Shown: positions 52,186 to 60,830 of the stretch, piece by piece
Layout of the letters: each line of letters opens with the position of its first letter
How positions within the stretch are numbered: position 1 is the first letter of the stretch
Source: Cryomorpha ignava
GTDB taxonomy: Bacteria > Bacteroidota > Bacteroidia > Flavobacteriales_D > Cryomorphaceae
DNA: 64,000 nucleotides
Direction of reading: 5' to 3'
Assembly (NCBI RefSeq): GCF_010686655.1
Contig: NZ_JAAGVY010000004.1
Span: 1-64,000, forward strand
Translations under genes and position numbers: made by a program
The notes under the pieces: generated by a model
Seen by the model: the letters and a program-made list of their open reading frames with translations, nothing else
The model's database searches: none
Told to the model about the DNA's origin: nothing

Positions 52186-53580
52186 ATGATGAAAATCGAG
52201 ATTTACTCTAACAAGATAGAATCAACATTTTGTATTAAACCATTTTTCAAAAATTCGACTGAAAAAGCCAGTGAAATCGCTCAAAAGCTAGATGCCGGTG
52301 AGTGGATTATTACTGACAATGATATTCACTTTTGTATATCGCCAGAGTGGAATCTGAACGAAATAGCACACCACTTCAGACTTTTATCTGTAAAGACAAA
52401 AAAGTTTTGGGGGAAAACTCCCTGCCTTGACATCCCTCTGCAAGGCAGCAAGTTGCGGGCAGCGTTGCGCGGAATTTTAATGAGCTCCTACAATCCAAAT
52501 GCTCAAAACAATAAACCGGCGGAGAAATTAAAGCTTTATGTAAAATCCATTCCTGAGATTGATAATACTGTAAAACAGGCTCAAGCCGAAGCGGAAACAC
52601 AAATGTGGGCTATGAAAATGGTTGATTTGCCTCCGAATAAAAAAACCCCGGAAGATCTGGGAGATTTTGCCCGCGAATCTGCCAAAAAATATGGCTACGA
52701 CTGCGAGGTGTGGAATGACGACCATATTATAAAAGCCAGGCTTCACGCGCTGCACGCCGTAGGAAAAGGCAGCCAGAACCCGCCCGTTTTTATCATTAGC
52801 AAATACGTTGGGCGAGCAGACTCAAAAGAGTTTGATCTCGCCTTTGTGGGCAAAGGCATCACTTTCGATACCGGAGGTATTTCTATAAAAGGCTCAGCCA
52901 ATATGCATTATATGAAAAGCGATATGGCCGGAGCAGCTGCTATGCTGGGCGCTATTGAACTCGCTGCCAGGCTTAAGCTTCCGCTAAATATTGCGACGGT
53001 AGTTCCATCTGCCGAAAATTCAGTTGATGCGAAAAGTGTTTTGCCCGGTGATGTTATCGAATCATATTCTGGAAAAACAATCGAAATAATTGACACCGAT
53101 GCAGAAGGACGACTCGTACTTTCTGACGGGCTGGCGTGGACTGTAAAAAACTTAAAACCTGCTGTAATTATTGATATGGCCACCCTTACCGGCAGCTCAG
53201 TTCGCGCGCTTGGAATGGAAGCTGCTGCGCTTTACAGCGACAATGAAAAACTTGTTGCAGCTCTTTACGAAAGTGGCTTAACTTCGGGCGAAAAGTTGTG
53301 GCGGATGCCCCTCTGGGCTGATTATGATTCTTATCTGCACAGCGATGTGGCAGATGTGAGTAATCTTTCACTAAAACCCGTTGCCGGATCAATCGCTGCC
53401 GCAAAATTTCTTCAGGTTTTCACCAATAAGCACACCGCCTGGGCGCATATAGATATGCCCGGAATGTCGTTTAAAGACAGCCCTTTTTTCAAAACAAAAT
53501 CGGCTACAGGATACGGCGTTCAACTTTTAAGTGAATTTATGCATAGATTAGCTGAAAATACGGATCTTAGCAAAGAATAA
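52186..53580 (+). CDS. M17 (leucyl) aminopeptidase family protein
   Basis: 464 residues (a second Met follows at once). The M17 metal and catalytic motifs are present: VGKGITFDTGGISIKG, MKSDMAGAAAMLGA and DTDAEGRLVLSDGLAW. The two-metal site and the Lys/Arg pair are intact, so the enzyme should be active. It is cytosolic and usually hexameric, cleaving N-terminal residues from peptides. The N-terminal domain is short compared with PepA (~500 residues). It lies between an esterase gene and an ATP-grasp gene, with gaps of 15 and 10 bases, which hints at a dedicated peptide substrate. Confidence 0.95.
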   Translation: MMKIEIYSNKIESTFCIKPFFKNSTEKASEIAQKLDAGEWIITDNDIHFCISPEWNLNEIAHHFRLLSVKTKKFWGKTPCLDIPLQGSKLRAALRGILMSSYNPNAQNNKPAEKLKLYVKSIPEIDNTVKQAQAEAETQMWAMKMVDLPPNKKTPEDLGDFARESAKKYGYDCEVWNDDHIIKARLHALHAVGKGSQNPPVFIISKYVGRADSKEFDLAFVGKGITFDTGGISIKGSANMHYMKSDMAGAAAMLGAIELAARLKLPLNIATVVPSAENSVDAKSVLPGDVIESYSGKTIEIIDTDAEGRLVLSDGLAWTVKNLKPAVIIDMATLTGSSVRALGMEAAALYSDNEKLVAALYESGLTSGEKLWRMPLWADYDSYLHSDVADVSNLSLKPVAGSIAAAKFLQVFTNKHTAWAHIDMPGMSFKDSPFFKTKSATGYGVQLLSEFMHRLAENTDLSKE

Positions 53581-53590
53581 AACGGGCTAT

Positions 53591-54802
53591 ATGAAAAACG
53601 AACTTACCTTTTTGTGCATTTCATCCTATTATAAAGGTGGTGCGTTTCTAAAAGCCTGCAAGGAAGCAGGCAATAATGTTTATCTGGTTACATCGTACAA
53701 ACTTCGCAACGAAGATTGGCCATGGGAGTACATTGACGATGTGTTCTATATGGAAGAAGCCAAGGCCGGACAATGGAATATGGATGTCCTGATAGATTCG
53801 GTGGCGTATCAAATGCGCTCTATCCGTTTCGACCGGTTTGTAGCTTTAGATGATTTTGATGTTGAGAAAGTTGCTGCCCTTCGGGAGCAATTTCGCATTC
53901 CCGGAATGGGCAACACCACGAGTCGCTACTTTAGAGATAAGCTGGCTATGCGCGTAAAAGCGCGCCTGGAAGGAATTTCGGTTCCAGCCTTTACCCCTCT
54001 CTTTCACGACGCTGACATTGAGCGCTATACCCGCGACAATTCTCCACCCTGGATGATTAAACCACGCTCTGAAGCATCGGCAGTGGGAATTAAAAAAATT
54101 GAAAGCGCTACCCTTCTTTGGGAAGTTCTGGACGAAATGGGCGACGACCGACATAAATATCTTCTCGAAAAGTACACACCCGGCCAGGTATTTCATGCCG
54201 ATGCCCTTACGGCAGATGGTAAAGTGGTTTTTTCGCGCATAAGCGGATACATTGATACTCCTTACGATGTAGCGCATGGCGGAGGTATTTTTAGATCGCA
54301 TACCCTCAAATTTACTGATGAATCGGCGAAAGCCCTAACCGCTCTCAATAAAAAAGTGCTAAAAGCATTCGGAATGCAATACAGCGCTTCGCATACCGAG
54401 TTTATAAAGTGCAATGAAACGGGAGATTACCTCTTTCTGGAAACATCATCGCGTGTAGGTGGCGCAAATCTCGCCGAAATGGTAGAAGCTGCAAGCGGCG
54501 TAAACCTCTGGGCTGAATGGGCGAAGCTGGAATCGGCAGTGGCTCGAAGAGAAGAGTACAAATCTCCGGTCGACACCAAAGAACACGCGGGAATTGTTGT
54601 GTCGCTTAGCCGCTTTGAATCGCCTGACACCACCTCTTTTACCGAAAAAGAATTGGTATGGAGACAGAAAAAAAAATGGCATATTGGCTTGATTATAAAA
54701 GCTAAAAAGTCAGATCGGGTGCTGGAATTATTGGAAGACTATACCAAGCGTATTCAGGAAAATTTTCACGCCAGTGCGCCTGTGCCGGATACATCGCCGT
54801 AA
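53591..54802 (+). CDS. ATP-grasp carboxylate-amine ligase
   Basis: 403 residues. An N-terminal preATP-grasp domain (LTFLCISSYYKGGAFLKACKEAGNNVYLV) is followed by an ATP-grasp fold with PPWMIKPRSEASAVGIKKIES, then YLLEKYTPGQVFHADALT, and later FLETSSRVGGANLAEMVE, with the conserved E..R.GG of the magnesium site. Enzymes of this fold activate a carboxyl group as acyl-phosphate and join it to an amine, often making dipeptides or modified amino acids. It is the last gene of the esterase-aminopeptidase unit. The product is unknown. Confidence 0.9.
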   Translation: MKNELTFLCISSYYKGGAFLKACKEAGNNVYLVTSYKLRNEDWPWEYIDDVFYMEEAKAGQWNMDVLIDSVAYQMRSIRFDRFVALDDFDVEKVAALREQFRIPGMGNTTSRYFRDKLAMRVKARLEGISVPAFTPLFHDADIERYTRDNSPPWMIKPRSEASAVGIKKIESATLLWEVLDEMGDDRHKYLLEKYTPGQVFHADALTADGKVVFSRISGYIDTPYDVAHGGGIFRSHTLKFTDESAKALTALNKKVLKAFGMQYSASHTEFIKCNETGDYLFLETSSRVGGANLAEMVEAASGVNLWAEWAKLESAVARREEYKSPVDTKEHAGIVVSLSRFESPDTTSFTEKELVWRQKKKWHIGLIIKAKKSDRVLELLEDYTKRIQENFHASAPVPDTSP

Positions 54803-54880
54803 ATTCTGCCAAATCATTTCTGAGGTTGATTAATGTTGTAACTTTCGGATCAAGCGAAATACCAGGGCTTACTTAAACAC

Positions 54881-54928
54881 TTGTATATCTGACAAGTGAA
54901 ATATTTTAGAAGCAATATTTCATACAAT
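54881..54928. repeat. bulged inverted repeat downstream of the ATP-grasp gene
   Basis: TGAAATATT pairs with AATATTTCA around an 8-base loop. Outer TTGTAT and ATACAA arms also pair if ten left-side bases bulge out. There is no T-run. It could be a weak terminator. Confidence 0.4.
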
Positions 54929-54980
54929 AGTGATCAAAATAAAAATCGTATATTTAAAGAAATTTCGAATAAGCGAAAGC

Positions 54981-55017
54981 TATATTTGAATCAGTTTTAA
55001 AAAACGTTTTTTAAAAC
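54981..55017 (+). promoter_or_regulatory. -7 box followed by a perfect 24-bp palindrome
   Basis: TATATTTG (54981-54988) fits the Bacteroidetes -7 box. Six bases later begins a perfect palindrome (54994-55017) whose half is GTTTTAAAAAAC. The predicted start site falls at its left edge, so it is either an operator or a 5' stem-loop of the microprotein mRNA. Confidence 0.6.
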
Positions 55018-55051
55018 AAATTGAAACAAAAACAGCTAAAAAATTAATCAA

Positions 55052-55168
55052 ATGGCAAAAGAAAACAACGCGCAGAAACCCAATCAAAAGAAGGTAGCCG
55101 CAAAATCTCTAATGGAAAAAAGAGCTGATAAAAAAGCAAAAGAAAAGTCGAAAAGCAAATACGACTAG
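55052..55168 (+). CDS. 38-residue Lys-rich microprotein
   Basis: ATG at 55052, TAG at 55166-55168. The sequence is strongly basic (MAKENNAQKPNQKKVAAKS, then LMEKRADKKAKEKSKSKYD), with about 12 Lys and no hydrophobic core, so it should be disordered or a short amphipathic helix that binds nucleic acid or ribosomes. It has its own promoter-like region with a palindrome and its own terminator, which supports a real gene although it is very short. I recall similar tiny Lys-rich proteins in other Bacteroidetes, but cannot name a family. Confidence 0.65.
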   Translation: MAKENNAQKPNQKKVAAKSLMEKRADKKAKEKSKSKYD

Positions 55169-55228
55169 ATTGTAATCAGTTGTTTGCAGTTAATTAACTT
55201 GTGAAATAACAGATTGAATAAAATAAAA

Positions 55229-55266
55229 AAATCACCATTCACTTTTTTGAGTGGTGATTTTTTTAT
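55229..55266. terminator. bidirectional terminator
   Basis: AATCACCATTCAC pairs with GAGTGGTGATT across a T-rich loop, with A-runs on the left and a T-run on the right. It serves the microprotein gene (+) and the convergent CBS-domain gene (-). Confidence 0.8.
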
Positions 55267-55308
55267 TGGATAAATTTCAAATCGGCTTTTCTGGTTCGAT
55301 TAGGTGAA

Positions 55309-55767
55309 TTACCAGGTTTCATGTTCCAAATTATTGATAGCTCTAAGCACGTCCCGCTGGCTAATTTGACCAATCAGCTGCCCGTTTTTGATGACCGGAA
55401 ACCGTCTTACTTTTAATTCTAAAAATCGCTGAGCGGCTTCAAGAATATTTACATCGGGCGCAATTGTAATAACATCACGCACCATGTGATGGGCAACAAT
55501 TCCCGGATTGTTGGGCACGTTGCTGTATTTTCCTTTTGCAATTTCCTTCAGGCAATCGCCTTCAGAGATAATTCCAACAAGATTTCCGGCAGCATCGAGC
55601 ACGGGACCGCCCGAAATATTCTTTTTGAGCAATACCTCAACAACATGCCCTATACATTGATCGGGGGTGAAAGTTGTCAGCTTTTCGGTCATATAATCAC
55701 AAACCTGCACCTGCTGAATTTCTTTTTTGGGAGGGGCTTTTCTAACCCCTGTGAAGCTTTTTACCAT
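55309..55767 (-). CDS. CBS-domain pair protein
   Basis: 152 residues with a ~15-residue basic start and two CBS domains (about 22-78 and 92-148). Typical features are DYMTEKLTTFTPDQ, GGPVLDAAGNLVGIISEGDCLK, MVRDVITIAPDVNILEAA and RRFPVIKNGQLIGQISQRDVLRA. CBS pairs bind adenosyl ligands and regulate partner proteins. This one has no catalytic domain, and its partner is unknown. It is monocistronic, convergent with the microprotein gene. Confidence 0.9.
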   Translation of the reverse strand: MVKSFTGVRKAPPKKEIQQVQVCDYMTEKLTTFTPDQCIGHVVEVLLKKNISGGPVLDAAGNLVGIISEGDCLKEIAKGKYSNVPNNPGIVAHHMVRDVITIAPDVNILEAAQRFLELKVRRFPVIKNGQLIGQISQRDVLRAINNLEHETW

Positions 55768-55910
55768 AACAGATTAAATGAACTAGGTTAATACTAAAAT
55801 CGAAAATTGAATGTCTCAAAATACTGAATATTTTTGATTTATCTGATAAAAGATTTAAATCAACCGTTTCGCATCGCGCTATTTTTTTTTTGGTAGAGTT
55901 ATTTTCGTTG

Positions 55911-55984
55911 ATAAATCATTCTTAAATTAGTGCTTTCAACAAGTGTAGATGAATCCTTTTTATGCAAATCAATTTTAAATACGT
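55911..55984 (+). repeat. 74-bp direct repeat, upstream copy (duplicated gene start)
   Basis: This stretch is identical over all 74 bases to 56177-56250. It carries the 5' flank, the ATG and the first seven codons of the DUF2147 gene. In this copy the frame runs into the hairpin element and stops at 56032-56034 after 24 codons. Confidence 0.95.
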
Positions 55985-56176
55985 ACTGCTCCGCTGGGTA
56001 TCTACCCTCCGGCCATTAATTTCAAGTAAATATTGATAACCGCTGCTTTAAAATGTTCAATCTATGGTTTATAGATGTTTTCCGCAGGGTAGATACCGCT
56101 GCGGAGCGAACACGACTAAACATGTTGTATATCAACACTTGATACAACTCTGTACTGTTATATTAAAGGGTATCCA
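55985..56176. mobile_element. 192-bp hairpin element between the direct repeats (MITE-like, unproven)
   Basis: Inverted arms at 55988-56008 (GCTCCGCTGGGTATCTACCC..) and 56086-56107 match over about 20 bases except a 2-3 base change. Smaller hairpins lie at 56060-56076 (ATCTAT/ATAGAT) and 56124-56149 (GTTGTAT/ATACAAC). It carries no gene. The flanking 74-bp direct repeats are far longer than the target duplications of known transposons. Confidence 0.5.
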
Positions 56177-56250
56177 ATAAATCATTCTTAAATTAGTGCT
56201 TTCAACAAGTGTAGATGAATCCTTTTTATGCAAATCAATTTTAAATACGT
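56177..56250 (+). repeat. 74-bp direct repeat, downstream copy (intact gene start)
   Basis: It is identical to 55911-55984. This copy continues into the functional DUF2147 reading frame. Confidence 0.95.
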
Positions 56251-56659
56251 CCTCTTCTGTTCTACCAGTATTTTGCTTTCACTTACTGCGCTATCGCAGG
56301 ATGCCAATGATATACTCGGCACCTGGATGACACAAGAAGGAAAGGGCGAAATAGAAATTTATCGAAAACAGGGTACTGATTTTTTCTACGGAAAAATTGT
56401 ATGGTTGAAAGATCCTAAAGATGAAAATGGAAAACCAATAAAAGATGCAAAGGGTACGCCGGTGCTTAACCTGGTAAACTTAAAAGATTTTGTTTTTGAT
56501 GATGGTGAATGGGTTGACGGAACTATTTACGACCCCGAAAGTGGTGATACCTATTATTGTACCATTGAAATGGAAAATTACGACAAGCTAAAAGTTCGCG
56601 GAAGCATTGACCCTATGGGCTGGATAGGGAAAACGAAATATTGGGATAGGGTCAAATAA
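56228..56659 (+). CDS. DUF2147 family secreted protein
   Basis: 143 residues with a signal peptide cleaved near A-L-S-Q (about residue 24). The DUF2147 domain shows ILGTWMTQEGKGEIEIYRK, FYGKIVWLKDP, G..WVDGTIYDPESGDTYYC and the closing GSIDPMGWIGKTKYW. The family is a lipocalin-like secreted barrel of unknown ligand. The first seven codons and the upstream flank are duplicated 266 bases upstream. The nearest terminator faces the other way. Confidence 0.92.
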   Translation: MQINFKYVLFCSTSILLSLTALSQDANDILGTWMTQEGKGEIEIYRKQGTDFFYGKIVWLKDPKDENGKPIKDAKGTPVLNLVNLKDFVFDDGEWVDGTIYDPESGDTYYCTIEMENYDKLKVRGSIDPMGWIGKTKYWDRVK

Positions 56660-56691
56660 AAAACGCTCTGCAAATTTGATCTGCAGAGCGC
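56655..56691 (-). terminator. rho-independent terminator of the M36 peptidase gene
   Basis: CGCTCTGCA pairs with TGCAGAGCG around a TTTGATC-like loop. On the minus strand a T-run follows. It is about 135 bases past the peptidase stop and abuts the DUF2147 stop. Confidence 0.7.
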
Positions 56692-56826
56692 TCATTATGT
56701 ATTTCTCAAGTACCTATTAAAGCTGCTATATGCCTCATTTTAAGCGCTCCATACCGGCTCCATTTGATCGGAAGATGCAAGAAAGATGCAAGAAAGAAGA
56801 AAGAGGATTTTTCATCAATAATTATA

Positions 56827-59800
56827 TCAATGTACAATCATAAGTTTCTGGCGATGAAGTGGCACTCCCGCCGCATCTGATATCCACAAAGCATACATAC
56901 CTGTGGGCAGCTGCGCCGTATTGAATTGCCATTCAAAACCAGACTCCAAATCTTTTTCCAAAATTACTCTTCCCTGAATATCTCGAATGGTGGCACGGGC
57001 AGGGTTTTCAGCTCCATCGTTTTTAATATTTACCAGATCTGAAGCTGGATTTGGATGAATAGAAATACTACCCGAATTGTAATCTTCCACACCTGAAATT
57101 ATCAACTCAATGGTTTCTACCGATTCGCAACCACCATTTGTGATAAGCGTAACGGTATAGACGCCCGGCTCGTTGTATATATGCACAGGGTTTTGTTCAT
57201 CTGAAGTGTTTCCATCACCAAAATCCCAAGCCCATGAAGTCGCACTTCCATTTGCTGTAAAGCTTACTGTAAGTTCTATTGCCTCGGTTTCTATCAAGGC
57301 ACCACCTGTAACTTCGGCCAGTACATCTGTGGCTTCGCTAAGGCACTGTAGCGGCTCCACTTCAAAATGGTAGAAATAGTAATAGAAATCGGGCCCTGCC
57401 GATGATCCGGTAATGGATATCAAACCTGGAGTTGTATAAGGGTAATTTACACCCGAATCGTTTCGGTACAAATTGGCTTGATTTAATCCGATACTATAAC
57501 TTCCCGGAATTTCCAATTCAAGATCTAGTGCAATTGTACCGGGACCTGTAAAGTCAACATCGACCAATATCTGATCAATCAGCTCACCGGTATCTGCCGT
57601 TCCTTCCCAAACCGAGATTACACGGGTACCGGTTCCTCCGCTATTTACATATACCGTATTAATAGTAAGCGGCTGTAAAGTTGTAAATTGAACGGTTCCC
57701 ACGAAAGTGGTAGCATGATTTCCGCCACTACCAAAGTTTTCATTTACAGGACCTGCAAAAGAGGGCTCTTGCGGATCTAATTCTACCTGTGCAAAATAAG
57801 TTTGAGATTGGTTTCCTAAAGTAACTTCAATGCTCTCGCCCTGCCCTGCTTCGTTGCCATCTGCATCTGTCCAAAGTATCGTTCCATCTTCACCATTCGC
57901 CGAAAGGCTAACCACCTGGCCTGCACAACCACTGGCCCCGGTAGCTGTGGGAGCTTGTGGAGTTGAGAAATTAACAATATCGCTCTGCAATAAAACATCT
58001 TCGCCAAGGGTATTTGTAACGGTAAGCGAAACAGAGTAAACTCCCTCATTGTCATATACATGCGTTGGGTTTTGATTTGATGAAGTGCCTCCATCTCCAA
58101 AATCCCATGCCCATGCCTGGGGCAAGTCCAGACTTTCGTCGGTAAATTGAACTATACCGTTGCAAGTTGCAGCATTGGCAATTGAAAACGCGGCAGTAGG
58201 AGCAGATGTAATATTAAAACATGCGGGCGGCAAATCAAAAGCTGCTGTACCATCAGTACGGCTTTCTGAAGAACCTTGCTCGGCGCTGAATCCAAGTCCG
58301 CGTTTGGCGAAAGCCTTCCAGATTAAGCACTTATTAGCTCCATCGTTTGTAAGCTCATCGGCCATTAAAATGGCGTCGCGTCCATCTACAAAACCGGGTG
58401 AGCATGTCTGCAATTTTAAGCCATCTGTAATCAGTTGAAGGGCAATATTGTTTCCACCTGCGCCCGACACCAAATCAGGATCATACCCATATTCGTCCAT
58501 AAAAGCCCAGGAAAGATCCCAAAGCATGGTAGACCAAACGAAGCCCACGCCGTGTGGAACCGAAATCTCATTGTTGCCCAGATCGGCATAGGTGTAATCA
58601 TTTACTGCAAAGCTAGTATCGTAAGGTACTGGTCTTATGCCGTTTCCATCTACGGCCTGATCGGCGGCAAATGTACCCATTGGTCGGTAAACAGGATTGT
58701 CGGCATCTAAATTCATGGTGAGCATTATGGCATACCAGTCGCTCCAGCCCTCTCCCATTTGCTCTTCATTGCCCAGGCAATTTGAAGTGGAGCTTCCTCC
58801 GGTTAGCCTTATGCTAAGCCCGTGCACATATTCGTGTACCACAACGCCATTGTCAAAACTTCCGTCAATAAAATTATCTCCTTCTACGCCAGATATGGTG
58901 GCGTTCACAACAATATTATCTTCCAACGCAGTAATAATGGCTTCGCCGGCTGATTGAAGAATCATAAATGATGGAATTTCAACACCCGGTTCAAACCCGC
59001 CGGGATTAGTAATTCCACCGGCATTGTTTACAATGATGCAGGCTACCGCACCAGCCGCCTGTGCTTCTAATACTTTATCTGCAAAGTTGCATCCGCCTCG
59101 GCGCAGAATGGCGATTTTTCCTTCAAGTTCCAATCCATTTACTGATGGAGTACAGCCAGTACTTGTGCCATCCGCGTCAAGAAATAAGGCAATATCTTCT
59201 GTAATTCCACCGGCAGGTACCTGTGGACCAAATGATGAGAAGCTACTTGTGGTATAGTCTCCTGCCAAATCGCCGGGAGCGTTTACCATAAACAAATCTT
59301 GAATTTGGCCAGACTGCCAGAGGTACATCTGCATACGCGGATTCGTGCCCTCTGGAGGAGTAGCCATATTTGCATTGTTGAAATCTTCGCCATCCTGACA
59401 TTCAGCGTTCACAAAGTCATTTCCAAGTCCCTCATTGGTATAGTTTGAAGCCTGAAAGTTTCCGGCAGCTTCATCAAAACCGTAATTGAAAAGAACATCG
59501 TGAATGCGGTTATTTAGGTAAAATAGATTTGTTGTGGCCGCATTTACATAATTTTCGGGAAGTTGACCGTCATCGTAAGTGTAATCAAATAGCAGATCGG
59601 CACCACCATCGGGCGAAGCACCGGGCGAATTTGCATCGTTTTGATCTTCGTAAGCATACACATTGTTGCCACGTGTAATGGTGTATTCTGCACCATCAAC
59701 ACCGTTTATATCATGCCATCCAAAAGGCGAGGCCAGTATATCTGCAGGTTGAAAAGCAAGCGTGCGCTCGCCGTGGTTTGGGCTTTCTATTGGAAGTTCA

Positions 59801-60522
59801 AAAACGCGGTAGCCCGAGCCATCAAGCGGGCTAAAAGGCAGCGCCGCTTCTACATGCGATGAGTGATTGTGAGCCGCAGTGCTGCTACCGGCCATATGCT
59901 CAATTTTGCAGCTCGTTTGCCAGTCAATTTTCTGTAGGAGCTTTCCATCTATAGCATCTACAAAATAGTGATACCAGTGCTTTCGGTTTGGCAATTCACA
60001 ATCAAATGACCAGGCGAGTTTCAATTCCTTTTCGGGAGTCATAAAATAAACCAGCTCACTCTTTCCATTGTGTTCAAAACTGGTTCCTTCTATTAATAGG
60101 TCAGCTTTATGTGTGCCTTTCGGCGAAATGGATACACTTACACCGGGTATCTCATTTTCTAGCTGTGATGTAATAGCTTGCTGAAGCGAAATAGAAGGGC
60201 TGGATGCTACAGGAGATAAATCCTGAAACAAGCGCGAGGCCACGTATCTCAATTTTCCGTCACTATCAAAAGTGGCCGAAAGCGAAGAGTTGGAAATACG
60301 AATACCATTGATGGCCTGCGAAGCATACACATGGCTCAACTTATTTTTTCCCGACTCAAACTGATTGGTAATTTCGAGATTTTGAATATCGGCTTGTTTC
60401 AGATCAGGATTCTCTTCTATCAAATATTTTTGAATAGCTGAAATCTTATTGTTTTGGGCATTGGCTGTAAAGCTAAGCGCGCAGATTAGCGCAACCCCGA
60501 GAGCAGGTAAAAGTTTTTTCAT
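56827..60522 (-). CDS. secreted M36 (fungalysin-type) metallopeptidase with PA, PKD and T9SS sorting domains
   Basis: 1231 residues. The order is: signal peptide (ending A-N-A-Q, about 23); FTP-type propeptide (to about 200); M36 catalytic domain with the zinc motif HEYVH (His563 to His567) and MGEGWSDW about 25 residues on; a PA domain inserted in the catalytic domain (about 420-545, GKIAILRRGGCNFADKV); two PKD domains (WAWDFGDGGTSSNQNP and WAWDFGDGNTSDEQNP); and a type A T9SS C-terminal domain (SIHPNPASDLVNI.. ending HRQKLMIVH). It should be exported and attached to the surface, where it digests protein. Large size and domain order are normal for Bacteroidetes. Confidence 0.95.
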   Translation of the reverse strand: MKKLLPALGVALICALSFTANAQNNKISAIQKYLIEENPDLKQADIQNLEITNQFESGKNKLSHVYASQAINGIRISNSSLSATFDSDGKLRYVASRLFQDLSPVASSPSISLQQAITSQLENEIPGVSVSISPKGTHKADLLIEGTSFEHNGKSELVYFMTPEKELKLAWSFDCELPNRKHWYHYFVDAIDGKLLQKIDWQTSCKIEHMAGSSTAAHNHSSHVEAALPFSPLDGSGYRVFELPIESPNHGERTLAFQPADILASPFGWHDINGVDGAEYTITRGNNVYAYEDQNDANSPGASPDGGADLLFDYTYDDGQLPENYVNAATTNLFYLNNRIHDVLFNYGFDEAAGNFQASNYTNEGLGNDFVNAECQDGEDFNNANMATPPEGTNPRMQMYLWQSGQIQDLFMVNAPGDLAGDYTTSSFSSFGPQVPAGGITEDIALFLDADGTSTGCTPSVNGLELEGKIAILRRGGCNFADKVLEAQAAGAVACIIVNNAGGITNPGGFEPGVEIPSFMILQSAGEAIITALEDNIVVNATISGVEGDNFIDGSFDNGVVVHEYVHGLSIRLTGGSSTSNCLGNEEQMGEGWSDWYAIMLTMNLDADNPVYRPMGTFAADQAVDGNGIRPVPYDTSFAVNDYTYADLGNNEISVPHGVGFVWSTMLWDLSWAFMDEYGYDPDLVSGAGGNNIALQLITDGLKLQTCSPGFVDGRDAILMADELTNDGANKCLIWKAFAKRGLGFSAEQGSSESRTDGTAAFDLPPACFNITSAPTAAFSIANAATCNGIVQFTDESLDLPQAWAWDFGDGGTSSNQNPTHVYDNEGVYSVSLTVTNTLGEDVLLQSDIVNFSTPQAPTATGASGCAGQVVSLSANGEDGTILWTDADGNEAGQGESIEVTLGNQSQTYFAQVELDPQEPSFAGPVNENFGSGGNHATTFVGTVQFTTLQPLTINTVYVNSGGTGTRVISVWEGTADTGELIDQILVDVDFTGPGTIALDLELEIPGSYSIGLNQANLYRNDSGVNYPYTTPGLISITGSSAGPDFYYYFYHFEVEPLQCLSEATDVLAEVTGGALIETEAIELTVSFTANGSATSWAWDFGDGNTSDEQNPVHIYNEPGVYTVTLITNGGCESVETIELIISGVEDYNSGSISIHPNPASDLVNIKNDGAENPARATIRDIQGRVILEKDLESGFEWQFNTAQLPTGMYALWISDAAGVPLHRQKLMIVH

Positions 60523-60696
60523 TCTATATTGTTGGTTTCAAATAAATATTAGGATGCTAAAGTGGGTGTAAGTTATGAATTTTTCAAATAAATGAATATT
60601 TGATTTTTTGTACAATGGGATTTTTAAGGGGTTAAAACCAACGTTTACGCGACGAGTGAGATGGGCAAAAAAGGGATGTAGAATGGCTGATTTAAT

Positions 60697-60830
60697 CAGA
60701 GGCTTTGCAATTCATTTATATCTGCAAGAAATAGCGGATCTTCAGACGCTTTGCGGAGCAATTTAATTTTTTCCGGGTGGCTTTCGGCAATGACTTCAAT
60801 AATAACCCTAACCCTCAGCTTGAATCTTTA
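60697..60830 (-). pseudogene. C-terminal remnant of a small gene, antitoxin-like
   Basis: A minus-strand frame of about 40 codons without a start encodes FKLRVRVIIEVIAESHPEKI followed by a tail with SEDPLFLADINEL. The DPLFLADI..-type end resembles small antitoxin-like proteins, but the rest is lost. Confidence 0.3.

Noticed and set aside
55985-56176. Classical insertion sequence
   Set aside because: No transposase frame, and the 74-bp flanking repeats are far too long for a normal target duplication. It is kept only as a MITE-like hairpin element of unknown origin.
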